Positions 20,474-31,809 of a DNA stretch of 64,000 bases are shown here, piece after piece (the first letter of the stretch is position 1; each line of letters starts with the position of its first letter). Origin of the DNA: Euphorbia lathyris (lineage: Eukaryota; Streptophyta; Magnoliopsida; Malpighiales; Euphorbiaceae); assembly GCF_963576675.1 (NCBI RefSeq), contig NC_088912.1, forward strand, positions 55,142,395 through 55,206,394, written 5' to 3'. Below the pieces are notes generated by a model that was given only the letters and a program-made list of their open reading frames with translations, ran no database searches and was not told the origin of the DNA. Position numbers and translations under genes: made by a program.

Positions 20474-21958
20474 CTAACCAGTACCTCGGTACTGAGTATT
20501 CAGAGGAATATTTCTTTTGTTTGGAACCTTTAGTTGGTTCTGGATAGTTGTGACGTCCTTTCTCAGTTTCTTTGAATCTGATTGGACTTCAGAGACAGAC
20601 TTATGTATGATCTCCATGTTATCATGCAAAGTTGAGTTGTCCTGAAGAAGGAATCTGAGGTCACTCAGATTGACCTCTTCAACCTCGTCACAACGCCTGC
20701 TGAGTGCTCTAACTTTCTTATTACACTTTTTGACAAGTGTGTAGAGGTCACTCAGGGCATTAACCATTTCATTTCTGAGCTGGGGAAGTGATATTACCTC
20801 ATTTGATTGCTCCTCATCGTCAGATGCAATGGAGGGGTCAGCATGCTCAGAGACGCACAGCTCAGCAAGTTCGTCAGCCATAAAACAGATCTTTGCTGAC
20901 TCAGTGGCATCAGCTTCTGATGATGAAGACTCATCACTGTCGCTCCATGTTGCCACCATTGCCTTTTTACCGTTCTTCCTTTCTTTCCTCAGCGTGGGGC
21001 AACTTGACTTGATATGGCCAGTTTGATGGCATTCAAAGCATGTAATGGGCTTTGAGTTGTCCTTCTTGTATTTGCTGTCGCTGGATTCAGCTTTATACTT
21101 ATCAAACTTTCTGTAAGTCTTCTTAGAATATTTGTCATTCTTTCTGAACAGCCTTTTCATCTTCCTGGTGAACATGGCCATCTCCTCATCATCTGTTGAG
21201 CTCCCATCAGTGGAGTCAGCTTTCATGACAAGAGACTTTTGCTTCTTGTCTTCAGACTTTTCCTTCACCTCGAAATTCTTCATCGAGATCTCATGGGTCA
21301 GCAGTGAGCCGATGAGTTCATCATACTTATAGGTGGTTAAGTCTTGAGCTTCCTCAACAACGGTCTTCTTTGCTTGCCAGTTTTTAGGAAGACTCCTAAG
21401 AATCTTCTTGACTTGTTCTTCCTCAGTGAAGATCTTCCCAAGTCTCTTGAGCTCGTTGATGATGTTTGTAAACCTTGCATTCATGTCAGAGATTCCTTCA
21501 TCATCGTTCATTTCGAACAGCTCGTATAGTCTCATCTGCTGGTTCACCTTGGACTCCTTCACTTTGTTGGTTCCTTCGTAGGTGACCTCCAGCTTCTTCC
21601 AGATCTCTTGCGCTGACTCACAACCTGATATCTTATTATATTCTGCAGCATCAAGCGCACAGTGAAGCATATTTATAGCCGAAGCGTGATTTTGTATCTT
21701 CTTGAGATCATCCTCTGTCCATTTGGCCTCAGCTTTGACAACTGTTTGGCCAGCCACAACTTCAACAGGAACAAACGGGCCTTGGACTATTGAAAGCCAT
21801 GCACTCATGTTTGTTGCCTGAATAAAGTTTTTCATCCTATTCTTCCAAAAGGTGTAGTTAGACCCGAAGAATAGGGGAGGCCGAGTAATGGACAGCCCCT
21901 CAGGTAAGATCTGAGTTGTCTGGTTTCCTGGGAGAAACCGAGTGCTGTTTTCAGCCAT
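20474..21958 (-). CDS. Copia A gag
   Basis: 494 residues from ATG 21958, the first ATG after the primer site. Residues about 30–250 fit the copia-type gag polypeptide (UBN2 family): FWKNRMKNFIQATNMSAWL, INMLHCALDAAEYNKISG, IWKKLEVTYEGTNKVKESK, MRLYELFEMNDDEGISDMN, YDELIGSLLTHEISMKNF. A CCHC knuckle (CFECHQTGHIKSSC) lies near residue 320, followed by an acidic Ser-rich linker and a C-terminal coiled coil. The stop at 20474 is a TAG in front of further in-frame gag sequence. Gag forms the cytoplasmic virus-like particle. Confidence 0.95.
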   Translation of the reverse strand: MAENSTRFLPGNQTTQILPEGLSITRPPLFFGSNYTFWKNRMKNFIQATNMSAWLSIVQGPFVPVEVVAGQTVVKAEAKWTEDDLKKIQNHASAINMLHCALDAAEYNKISGCESAQEIWKKLEVTYEGTNKVKESKVNQQMRLYELFEMNDDEGISDMNARFTNIINELKRLGKIFTEEEQVKKILRSLPKNWQAKKTVVEEAQDLTTYKYDELIGSLLTHEISMKNFEVKEKSEDKKQKSLVMKADSTDGSSTDDEEMAMFTRKMKRLFRKNDKYSKKTYRKFDKYKAESSDSKYKKDNSKPITCFECHQTGHIKSSCPTLRKERKNGKKAMVATWSDSDESSSSEADATESAKICFMADELAELCVSEHADPSIASDDEEQSNEVISLPQLRNEMVNALSDLYTLVKKCNKKVRALSRRCDEVEEVNLSDLRFLLQDNSTLHDNMEIIHKSVSEVQSDSKKLRKDVTTIQNQLKVPNKRNIPLNTQYRGTG

Positions 21959-21999
21959 AGTGGGGATCAGCTCAAGGTAGTTAAACCTTTCACAGTGAG

Positions 22000-22020
22000 C
22001 TTTTAAGCTCTGATACTACT
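22000..22020 (-). other. Primer binding site of copia A
   Basis: On the element strand the sequence next to the 5' LTR reads AGTAGTATCAGAGCTT. This matches the TGGTATCAGAGC word complementary to plant initiator tRNA-Met, with a G-to-A change. Element I has TCTATCAGAGCC at the same place. Confidence 0.8.
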
Positions 22021-23368
22021 TGTTGGTCCCTTATAACGTAACAAGTTAGTTCCAAGGGGGGGGGGATAGGAACTATTTAAAATTTTAGTACGTTAAGGCT
22101 GACTTCTTTTTCTTTGAAAAAGGATAACACAACGCGCTGAGTAAATTAAGACACTAGCTTAGTCAACTGGTGACTAAGTCAGCTTCTTCCTTTGAGTCAG
22201 GAGATAACACTTGAGTCTATTCCTGAACTCACATACTCAATGTATATAACTCAGCGTGACCTCTTTACTTGGTCAGTTTTGTTTAAGCAAGCAATATATA
22301 CATTAAGGAGTTTAAGGTTAGAACGATGTTACTCAGCAGATTTATCCAGGTTCGGCCTCTAAGCCTACGTCCTGTCCCCGGAACACGTTCCGAGCTTTCG
22401 AATTCTCTACTGAGCTCTTTAACGGTAGAGCATCAAACCTTTTACAACTTAGAAGCTGAGTATAACAAGAGTACCTTCCTCTATACCTCTACTCACTCCT
22501 AATCTCTCGCTGAGTACTATAACCGAGTACTCAGCCTCTCCTTTCTATTCTCTAGAAATGATAAAGATTTGTCCTAAACAATAATTGCTAAGACACCTTA
22601 GATGATTGAATAATCACTCTAGACTTTTACACAAAAGATATAGAATTTGGTGTAAGTATTTGCTTTGCTTTTTCTCGCAGAACTTTGAGTAGAATTTTGG
22701 TCAGCGTAATGGCTTGATAAAGTTATGTTGTAGAATGAAGCAACTGAAGGGCTCTATTTATAGAGACGTCTGAGACATCAGTCATTTCGAATTTCGAAAT
22801 AACCGTTGGAGGGAAACGGCTTCCTGTCGTTGTCACTCAGTCTTGCTCAGAGCTCTCGGCCAATCAGATTTGAGTATCTTCTGTCTTCGGTCAGTGCTGA
22901 GCAGCTTTAAGTCAGTCCGTCAGAATGTCTCTCCATTTATGGTAAGGTCAACTAGACAGCTTTCTGTGTCCTCTGAACTTTACCCAAAGTGGAAATACTT
23001 TGTTTGGAAGTTATTCTTGCTCAGCTGATGTCTTGTACACTTTGTCGATACAACTCAGCAGCTTCGTTCCGAAGTTGTTCAACGAAGGTCTTCTCGATCC
23101 TTCTTCCGCTGAGCTGCGTTTTGTACATAACGACAACGTTTTGCATACGCGGGCCGAGTGGTCTTGATCTGTTTGACTTGGGCTTTGACTTCCGTATTGG
23201 GCTTTAAGCCTTTTAGTCTTTTATGTCTTATAAACAATTATAACTCAACATTGAACAAACACATTAGTGTAATAAATCAAAGCATTTAAACTTAGTGTGT
23301 TTAGAATATATTTAATTTTACTTAAATAATTTTGTCAAATCAAAATCATGTGGAAAGGTGTTTCAACA
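22021..23368 (-). repeat. 5' LTR of copia A
   Basis: 1348 bp, TGTTGGTCCC to TTTCAACA, followed by the target duplicate AACCT at 23369–23373. About 98% identical to 1945–3289 by eye. Confidence 0.95.
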
Positions 23369-23626
23369 AACCTTACAAATACCTAAGGATTCTTTTCACT
23401 GCTATGTAGTGAGATTCCTTAAGATTAGATAGATATCTAGCACAATAGCATACCGAGAATTGAATATCTAGACTACTAGCAATTGAATATCTAGACTACT
23501 AGTAGTGAGATAGAGTAAGGAGCCAATCATACCTCTGTACAATATGCTGTCTATTGACTTACCAGACTCATCTACTGAAAGCACTGTGTCAGTACTCATA
23601 GGCATGGAAATTTACTTGCAATTTAC
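23369..23626 (-). pseudogene. Copia E pol fragment (between RT and RNase H)
   Basis: Continues E after element A. The minus-strand sequence parallels 7655–7890 of A (the ILRYLQSS, RPDIQFSVCYCA and LYRGMIGSLLYLT region), with frame breaks and a short internal duplication near 23470–23505 (the word AATTGAATATCTAGACTACTAG twice). It ends at TTTAC, where solo LTR F begins; E resumes at 27446. Confidence 0.85.
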
Positions 23627-24405
23627 TATTGGGGTTTAGTGTCCTATAATCAATTGTTGTAGGATATAAACCATCTGTAAATGAATTGTTCTTTTATATC
23701 ATTTGTTCTAATAAGATATAGTTTTCAACTATATAAAGGCAATCACTTTTAAGAACTAAATAAGTCAAATAAAAAAATCTTTAAGTTTATTTAAAGTGAT
23801 TATAAAGTGTTCACACAAGCATGAAGTGAGACAAAAATTATAATAAACTAATAAACTTAAAACCACCCCAAGTCAAGTAATATGTTTGAATAGGGATTGA
23901 CATAATACTGTTGAGACTTGCATGTAATAATGTCTTCTATTGTGAATAGAGAGCTGATCTCACAAGCTTCAGATTTGTGGATATCTGGGCAGTTACATGG
24001 ATCCGGTGAAGGAGTTCATTAGGATTGGGGATCTGACTTGAGATAATAGGATGGATGGATTTATTCTATGTCACCTGTTCATCACATTGGTATTAGTAGG
24101 TATAAGTAATCCTTAGACTCAAAGGAATATTAATTAGTGATTCTGGATTATGGAATGTGACACTTTGACTCTGTTCAAACACGATCCATAACAGGGAGGA
24201 CCATGGGGTATGTGCGGGCATGCGTTGGGTATCACATAAAGTAATTGCAGAATAGTTAATATTGGATTGAGCATTTGTCACTTCTGATAAATAGGAGATA
24301 CGTCCAAGGATCGCTTGTGGAAGACTTGACTCTAAATCCTTGCAAGGTGATGGATTAAGAGTTGAAATAAAGATTTCACTTAATTTATCTATTCAAAGTT
24401 AACTC

Positions 24406-26393
24406 TGTTGGAGTTTAGTGTCCTAAAGACAATTGTTTTAGGATATAAATATTAATGAATAAATTGTTTATTTAGTCATTTGTTTAATCAGATATATAGC
24501 ATTAAAATGTAACTATATATAAAGGCACAAATCTTTCATAAAGAAAGTAATCCCAAGTTTATTTAAGTAGTTATAAAGTGTTCATACAAGCATGAAGTGA
24601 GACTATACTTTATAATAAACCAATAGACTTAAAATCAACCCAAGTCAAGTAATATGTTATAGGGGTTGGCATATTACTGTTGAGACTTGCATGTAACAGT
24701 GTTTTCTGTCGAGACAAAAAGCTGTTCTCACAAGCTTTAGATATTTAGATATCTAGACAATTACATGGATCCCGTGAAGGAGTTCATTAGGATTGGGACC
24801 CGACTTGAGATAGCAGCATGGATTAATTTATCTAAAAGTGTCAACTGTTCATCTCATTTGTATTAGTAGGTATAACTAATCCCCAGACTCAAACATTCGT
24901 TAATTAGTGATTCTGGATCATGGAGTCTGGTACTTTGATTATGTACGAGCACGATCCAACAGGTGAGAGCCTGGGGTGTGTGAGAGCAGGGTTGGGTATC
25001 ACATAAAGTGATTGCGGAATAGTTAATGTCAGATTGAGCATTCGTCACTCCTGATAAATGGGAGATATATCCAAATGGCCACTTGTGGTGAATTAACTGA
25101 AATCCTTGCAAGGTGATAGAGTTAAGAGTAGAAATAGAAATTTCACTTAACTTATCTTTCAAAGTGAATTCAACCTGTACAAGTAAAACAGACTCTTCGC
25201 TATATATAACCTTGACACGTTCCATGGTTATAAGGAATTGACCAACAAGATATAGTTGATGAAGGATCGTATTATACTGCACCTAATGCTGAAAGGTTAA
25301 CGTCAGTTGTCAACCTGACTTATTAATTGCTCTAGGGGAATATCATAGGTTCTGCTAGTAACAGCTCGCGACGGTATTCCGTTATATATATGTTGGGATT
25401 AATCAGGATGAATTAATTTCAAAGGATATATACGACTAGTGGCAATGAGGAACCTAATGGGTCACATATGGGACTTGGAACTAGAGGATGAAACTGTAAT
25501 TAGCGGGACACACTACATGGGCCAAAATTTAGAGTATTAATTAGAGATATTTAATTTGGGGTTAGGCTATGCTTACTTTATTTTTGACAAAGTAAGTCTT
25601 ACTTTGTTTTTACCACCATTGGATGAACTTACTTTGTTAAAATCCACCATCATCCAATAGTGAAGAAAACAAAGTAAGCTCTACTTTGTTAAAAACAAAG
25701 TAACCATAGAAGGCACCTTTAATTTGGTTAATAATTATAATTAGATTATAGTTATAAATTAAATTAAAGGATTATCTGATAATATTAATTAGAGGTTTTA
25801 ATGTGATTAAAACTCTAATTAATTATCCCTAACAATAATTAAATTATTAATTTGATTAATAATATTATCTAGATATAATTAGTTATTATTTAGATAATAA
25901 AAAGTGTTTATTTAATTATCTAATTAGTAATCCTATTCCGAATAAGATTCTAATTATTTAATTACCTAACACAACTGGGATTAGGGTTTTAAGAAGTCTA
26001 TAAATAGATACCCTAACCCCTAAATTTCGACATACACACATACAAGGGGGCAAGAGGAACCGTTCCGAAACCGTCTCGGCTAATTACAATCTTTCTTACT
26101 CTCTATTTGATCTCGTATCGATTCTGTTAGAGGCAGTCATTGCGATTGCTATTTATTAAGGTTGATTACTAATCGTCTACCTTTTCTGTGTTGTTTCTTT
26201 TGTTGTTCGTGATACACGGAATAAGAGTTGTGGGCACTTCGTTTGCAACTGTAGATAGTTCTTCAGAAAAAGGTATTTCATTCTATCCCTCTTTATATGA
26301 AATAACAATTAACAGATCTTGGAAAAAAGGAAATAGATAAAATAGATAAACTTTTATTATTCCACTGCGCCTAGGCAAGTCTACTTTCCTCCA
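24406..26393 (+). mobile_element. Solo LTR H nested in F
   Basis: 1988 bp from TGTTGGAGTTTAG to CTTTCCTCCA, flanked by AACTC at 24401–24405 and 26394–26398. It is a diverged relative of F and G (shared words such as GTTGAGACTTGCATGTAA and ACATGGATCC) and about 160 bp longer. Part of the excess is the hairpin-rich segment at 25571–25703. No coding region is seen. Confidence 0.9.
25571..25703. repeat. Clustered inverted repeats inside LTR H
   Basis: CTTACTTT/ACAAAGTAAG words occur repeatedly in both orientations (near 25571, 25588, 25599, 25629, 25669 and 25683), and ATTGGATGA at 25619 pairs with TCATCCAAT at 25650. Arms TTACTTTGTTTTT and AAAAACAAAGTAA enclose the block. I see no counterpart in F or in the G LTR. 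Confidence 0.75.
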
Positions 26394-27445
26394 AACTCGG
26401 CCTGTATAAGTAAAATGAACGTCTCGCTATATGTGACTTGACATAATCCATAGTCATAAGATTCAATTCGAGGATGTAGCTGATGAATGATCGAATTATA
26501 CTGGACCTAATACGGAAAGGTCAATGACAGAATCAACCTGTCTTCTTATAGCTCTGGGGGAATGTTTACGGTTCTACTATTCATAGTCCGCGTACTTATT
26601 CCGTTATACAAAGATTAAATATAATTTTGGGAAATTAATTTCATGGCTGTATACGGCTAGTAGCAATAAGAACCTAATGGGTCACACATAAGACTTAGAA
26701 CCAAAAGAGGAATTGATAGTAATTAATAGATGGAAGCCCAAAATAGTTTTTAAGGCCCAATAACAAAGGGGGCCCGAAATTTACATGTATTAGATATACA
26801 TGGATATTAATTTATTGAGACAATTATAATTAAGTTGTAATTGTGGTTAAATTAATTGTAGGATAAATAAATTAGAAGGTTTAATGTGATTATATCTTCT
26901 AATTATTATTCTATCAAACAACTAAATATTATCTTTATATTTAGATATAATTATAGATAATATTTATAGAGTATTAGTTAGAATAAAACTCTAAATAAGT
27001 AACCTAATTCTATCTAACTACGGTTTAGATACAAGAGGCTATTTATACCCCATTTAATTGAGAAATTCGGCCAACCCTAGCAAGTAAGAGAGAAAATTCG
27101 GCCACCATTGTTGAAGAAGAATTTTACTCCGCTTGCTTCCATCCGATTAATTTCTATCACTTTCTTCTTCTCTTTGATCTTGTGTTGATTTGTTAGAGAT
27201 AATATTTATTGATAGTTTTTCTTTTAGTTGAGATTCTAACTCGTTTGATCTTCTGTTTTTCTTTGTGCTCGTGAACTCGGAATAAGAGTTGTGGGCACTA
27301 CGTTAGCAACAGTAGATAGTACGTCATTCAAGGTATTTCATTCTATCCCTCCTTATATGAAATAACGATTAACGGATCTTGGTTAAAGGAAATAGGTGAA
27401 AAAATTTTGTATTTCCGCTGCCCTATGATTGCCTATTTTCCTTCA

Positions 27446-28222
27446 TTTACCATGTCATACTTCTTCAATATCTCTTTGGCATACTTGGTTTGGATAAAGA
27501 AGATTCCATTTTTGCCTTGTTTAATTTGAAGTCCAAGAAAGAAGCTAAGTTCTCCCATCATGGACATTTCAAATTCTGTTTGCATTTGCTTGCTAAATTC
27601 TCTATAAAGTGTCTCTCATAAGTAGCACCAAATATTATATCATCAATATATACTTGTGCTAAAAGGGTATCTTTACCATTCCTCTTAATGAATAAGGTTG
27701 TATCGGATTTGCCTCTGACATAGTTTCTAATCAGAAGGAAGCTTGTAAAGCATTCATACCAAGCACGTGGTGCTTGCTTTAATCCATACAGAGCCTTTTT
27801 AAGTTTATAAACATAGTTTGGAAGCTTGGGGTATTCAAAACTAGGAGGTTGATTTACATATACCTCTTCATTTATAATCCCATTGAGGAATGCACTTTTT
27901 ATAATCCCATTGAGGAATGCACTTTTCACATTCATTTGAAATAATTTAAAGTTCATAAAACTTGCATAAGAACATAAGATACAAATAACTTCTAACCTTG
28001 CTACTGGAGCAAAAGTTTCTCCATAGTAAATACCTTACTGTTGATTATATCCTTGTGCAACAAGTCTGGCCTTATTCTTTATCACGTTTCCTTTTTCATC
28101 TAACTTGTTTTGGAAGACCCATCTGGTTTCGACTGTTTTCTTGTTCTTATGCAGAGGGACTAAGTCCCACACATCATTCCTTCTGAACTGGTCTAACTCT
28201 TCTTGTATATTAATCATCCAGA
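27446..28222 (-). pseudogene. Copia E reverse transcriptase fragment
   Basis: Minus-strand translation gives LYGLKQAPRAWYE, an active-site box VYIDDIIFGAT and, upstream, a start region with [15 protein letters not shown] and TRWVFQNKLDEKGN. It follows F directly after the repeated TTTAC. A 27-bp in-frame duplication lies at 27872–27925. Homology to A ends near 28222, where plus-strand copia G sequence begins. Confidence 0.9.
27872..27925 (-). repeat. 27-bp tandem duplication in E reverse transcriptase
   Basis: TTATAATCCCATTGAGGAAT and the following TGCACTT are repeated at once, giving the residues KSAFLNGII twice in a row on the minus strand. The duplicated segment spans the first catalytic Asp region of reverse transcriptase. 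Confidence 0.9.
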
Positions 28223-29986
28223 TATTGATTCATTCGTTTGATGAAGCATAAGTCAGAAGCTTTTGAGAAAGTTCAAATGATTCAAGAATGAAGTAGAAAA
28301 TCAAATAGGAAAGACTATCAAAAGTACTTCGATTCAATCAAGGCAGAGAATATCTTTCAAATGATTTCTTGAATTATCTAAATGAATATGGATTCACTCA
28401 TAATGGACTCCTCCGTATACATCACGATGTATCTGAAAGGAGAAATTGTACTCTATTAGATATAGTACAATCCATGATGAGTACAACCTCTCTTCTAAAG
28501 ATGTTCTAGGGCTATGCCTTGGAAAGCGCCTTATTTACCTTGAACCGAGTATCCACAAAATCTGCCAGTTATTCCATCTGAATTGTTCACTTGAAAGAAA
28601 CCCAGTTTCTCTTTTCATGAGAATTTAGGGGTGTTCAACATATGTTAAAACACATAACATTAGATAAGTTAGATCCTAAATCTGATAAATACTTCTTCAT
28701 TGGATATCCGAAAGAAAAGTAGGATATTACTTCTATCATCCGGATGATCAAAAGTAATAGTATCCAAAGACGATATACTTCTAGAGAAAGAGTTTCTTCT
28801 AGAAACACAAGTAGAATGCGTGATTGAACTTGAAGAAGTTCAAGAAGAAGGATTGGCTGAAATAGCAGAAGCGATGGTGGAACCCGAATCTGTCTCACAA
28901 GATGAGACACTAGTGACACTACTAACTCATAGGTCTGGTCGAGTTCATCAAATCCTAAAGAGATTTGGATTTCTAATGGGAGCCGATGAAATCTCAAAGA
29001 GGTTTGGATTTCTAGTGGAAGACGACGAAGAGGTTCCCGTGTTAGATGATGAACCTACAACTTATGAGAAGGCTCTTGTAAACCTATACATGTAAGCTAG
29101 TGGGAGCTCATATGAGCCTTTACATGTAAACTAGTGGGAGCTTGGTCGTTTACTTAGTATTATATGTCGATGATATTCTACTAATGGGAACGACGTAGCT
29201 ATACTACAATTGGTGAAAATTTTGGTTATCGTATAAAATTCTCCATAACAGACTTAGGAGAAGCAGCTTACATCTTAAGGATTAAGATCTATGGAGATAG
29301 ATTGAGAAAACTACTTGACCCCTCCCAGTCTAAATACGTTGACAAAGTGCTCAAAGTGTTTTTCACTAGACCTAACATCACTTTTGCTTTAACCACGACA
29401 AAGTCGATTATAGGTCAATCCGAGTGATGGTCACTGGATTGTTGTCAAGAACATTCTTAAGTACTTAAAATGACTATAGACATGTTCCAAGTATATAGAG
29501 ATGATAAATTGAAAGTTGGAGACTTTCAAATATAAGTCATCAAACAGATAAAGATGATTTCACAGAAGACAAGTTTATTCTGAAAGAGGTATGGTTAGCT
29601 GGAATAGTTCCAAGTAGGAAACCGTAGCCGAGCCAAAGATCAAATCAGAGTATATAGCAGCTTCAGAAGCAGCTGAAAGGAAGTTTGGAATGGAAGTTCA
29701 TTAATGAACTATGTGTGGTACCTAACATTGTTAATGAGATTAACAATAGAGCTGTTGCACTTGCCAAGGACCCGCAGTCTCATAATACGTCCAAACACTA
29801 CCTCAGTCGTTACTATCTCTACCGAGAGATAACAACAAGAGTACATGTGAGAATTAAAAGAGTGCCCATAAAGGGACAATCTTATAGATCCAATTAAAGA
29901 ATGCCTTACCCCAAAAATCTCATGATCGCATGCGAACGCTTATGGGAATGTTTTTAGAAACAATTGGCTTTAGTCCAAGTGGGAGA
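28223..29986 (+). pseudogene. Truncated copia G, integrase to RNase H
   Basis: Heavily decayed plus-strand pol of a different copia lineage. Recognisable pieces in order are integrase (KSEAFEKV, NRKDYQK-like words near 28250–28560), reverse transcriptase with an intact LYVDDILLMG near 29160, GEAAYILRIKIYGD near 29260, and RNase H (KSEYIAASEAAERKFGMEV and, at 29685–29897, AVALAKDPQSHNTSKHYLSRYYL). Just before the LTR comes AAGTGGGAGA, a usable polypurine tract. Gag, protease, the start of integrase and the 5' LTR are absent. About 740 bp of E (by comparison with A) is missing at the same junction, so one deletion probably removed both. Confidence 0.8.
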
Positions 29987-31809
29987 TGTTGGGGTTTAGT
30001 GTCCTATAGTCAATTGTTGTAGGATATAAACCAGCTATAAATGAGTTGTTCTTTTATATCATTTGTTTTAATAAGATATAGTTTTCAACTATATAAAGGC
30101 AATTACTTTTAAGAACTAAATAAGTTAAATAAAAGAAAATCCTAAAGTTTATTTAAAGTGATTATAAAGTGTTCATACAAGAATGAAGTGAGACTAAATC
30201 TTATAATAAACTAATAAACTTAAAACCACCCCAAGTCAAGTAATATGTTTAAATAAGGATTGGCATAATACTGTTGAGACTTGCATGTAATAGTGTCTTT
30301 TGTTGTGAACAGAGAGCTGATCTCACAAGCTTCAGATATGGAGATATCTGGACAATTACATGGATCTGGTGAAGGAGTTCATTAGGATTGGGGACCCGAC
30401 TTGAGATAATATGATGGATGGATCTATCCTATGTCACATGTTCATCATATTGGTATTAGTAGGTATAAGTAATCCTCAGACTCAAAGGAATGTTAATTAG
30501 TGATTCTGGATTATGAAATGTGATACTTTGATTCTGTTCAAACACGATCCATAATAGGGAGGACCCTGAGGTGTGTGCGGGCAGGCGTTGGGTATCACAC
30601 GAAGTAATTGCAGGATAGTTAACATTGGATTGAGCATTTGTCACTCTTGATAAATAGGAGATATATCCAAGGATCGCTTGTGGAAGACATGACTCCAAAT
30701 CCTTGCAAGGTGATAGATTAAGAGATGAAATAGAGATTTCACTTAATGTATCCATTTGGAGTAAACTCTACCTGAACAAGTAAAATGAACGTCTCGCTAT
30801 ATGTGACTTGACAATATCCATAGTCAAGATTTGTTTGAGGATATAGTTGATGAAGGATCGAATTATACTGGACCTAATATGGAAAAGTCAACGACGGAAT
30901 CAACCTGTGTTCTTATAGCTCCGGGGAAAGTTTACGATTTTGCTATTCACAGTCCGCGCACTCATTCCGATATACAAAGGTTGAATGTAATTTTGGAAAT
31001 TAATTCAATAGGTGTATACGACTAGTAGCAATAAGAACCTAATGGGTCACACATAAGACTTGGAACCAAAAGGGGACATAATAGTAATTAATGAATGGAG
31101 GATTAAAATTGTTTAATTTTGGACATAGAGGAGGCCGAATTTTAATGTATATTATATATGTATATTTTAGTTAATTTATTTAGATAATTATAATTGGATT
31201 ATAATTGTGGTTAAATTAATTATAGGATAAATAAGTTAGGAGGTTTAATATGATTATATCTCTAATTATTATCCTGTCAATCATTAATATTATTTATTAT
31301 ATTTAGATATAATTATAGATAATATTAATAAGAGTATTATTTAGAATAAAAATCTAATTAAGTAACCTAATTCTATCTAACTAGGGTTTAGATTCAAGAG
31401 ACTATTTATACCTCCCTTTACTGTGAATGTCGGGCAACCCTAATAGCCACCAAGTGTTGGAATTTGGTCACCCCAGTTGAGGAAGAGATTCACTCCACTT
31501 GTATCCATTCGATTGATTTCTATCTCTGTTTCTCTTTCTTTAATCTTGTGTTGAGTTATTAGAGACGATCTTTATTGATTGTTGTTCACAGTTGAGATTC
31601 TAATCCTTTTGATTGTTTGTTTTGGTTGTGCTCGTGAAACTCGGGATTAAGAGTTGTGGGAACTTCATTTGCAACTGTAGATAGATCGTCAATTAAGGTA
31701 TTTCGTTCTATCCCTCTTTATATGAAATAACGTTTAACGGATTTTGGTTAAAGGAAATAGTTAAATTTTTTTATATTTTCGATGCCCTGTGTTTGCCTAT
31801 TTTCCTTCA
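29987..31809 (+). repeat. 3' LTR of copia G
   Basis: 1823 bp, TGTTGGGGTTTAGTGTCC to TTTTCCTTCA, colinear with solo LTR F. After it copia E resumes (GTTCTAGGAGCAGAAAC). No target duplication can be tested, since the left end of G is lost. Confidence 0.88.

Larger units (their letters stand above)
1945..23368 (-). mobile_element. Ty1/copia Sirevirus-type element A with nested gypsy B
   Basis: A complete LTR retrotransposon on the minus strand. It has 1345- and 1348-bp LTRs (TGTTG…CAACA), a 5-bp target duplication AACCT at 1940–1944 and 23369–23373, an initiator-tRNA-Met-like primer site, gag, protease, integrase, reverse transcriptase and RNase H in copia order, a long extra coding region 3' of pol, and repeated polypurine tracts. 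Without the 9.9-kb gypsy insertion at 8374–18311 it is about 11.5 kb. Length, gene order, the 3' extra gene and the multiple polypurine tracts fit the Sirevirus (SIRE/Maximus) lineage. LTR divergence counted by eye is about 2% (some 27 substitutions), so insertion was fairly recent. It now carries stops and frameshifts and is not autonomous as it stands. Confidence 0.93.
23627..27445 (+). mobile_element. Solo LTR F (copia), interrupted by solo LTR H
   Basis: Begins TATTGGGGTTTAGTGTCC (a decayed TG) and ends TTTTCCTTCA, flanked by TTTAC at 23622–23626 and 27446–27450. Its two parts (23627–24405 and 26399–27445) join to about 1.83 kb, the length of the 3' LTR of element G (29987–31809), with which it is colinear. 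No internal region is present, so it is a solo LTR left by recombination between two LTRs. Confidence 0.9.

Noticed and set aside
24863..25282. Minus-strand frames within LTRs H, F and G (also 24093–24281, 30456–30755)
   Set aside because: They recur because the LTRs are related; they resemble no protein and lie within LTRs.
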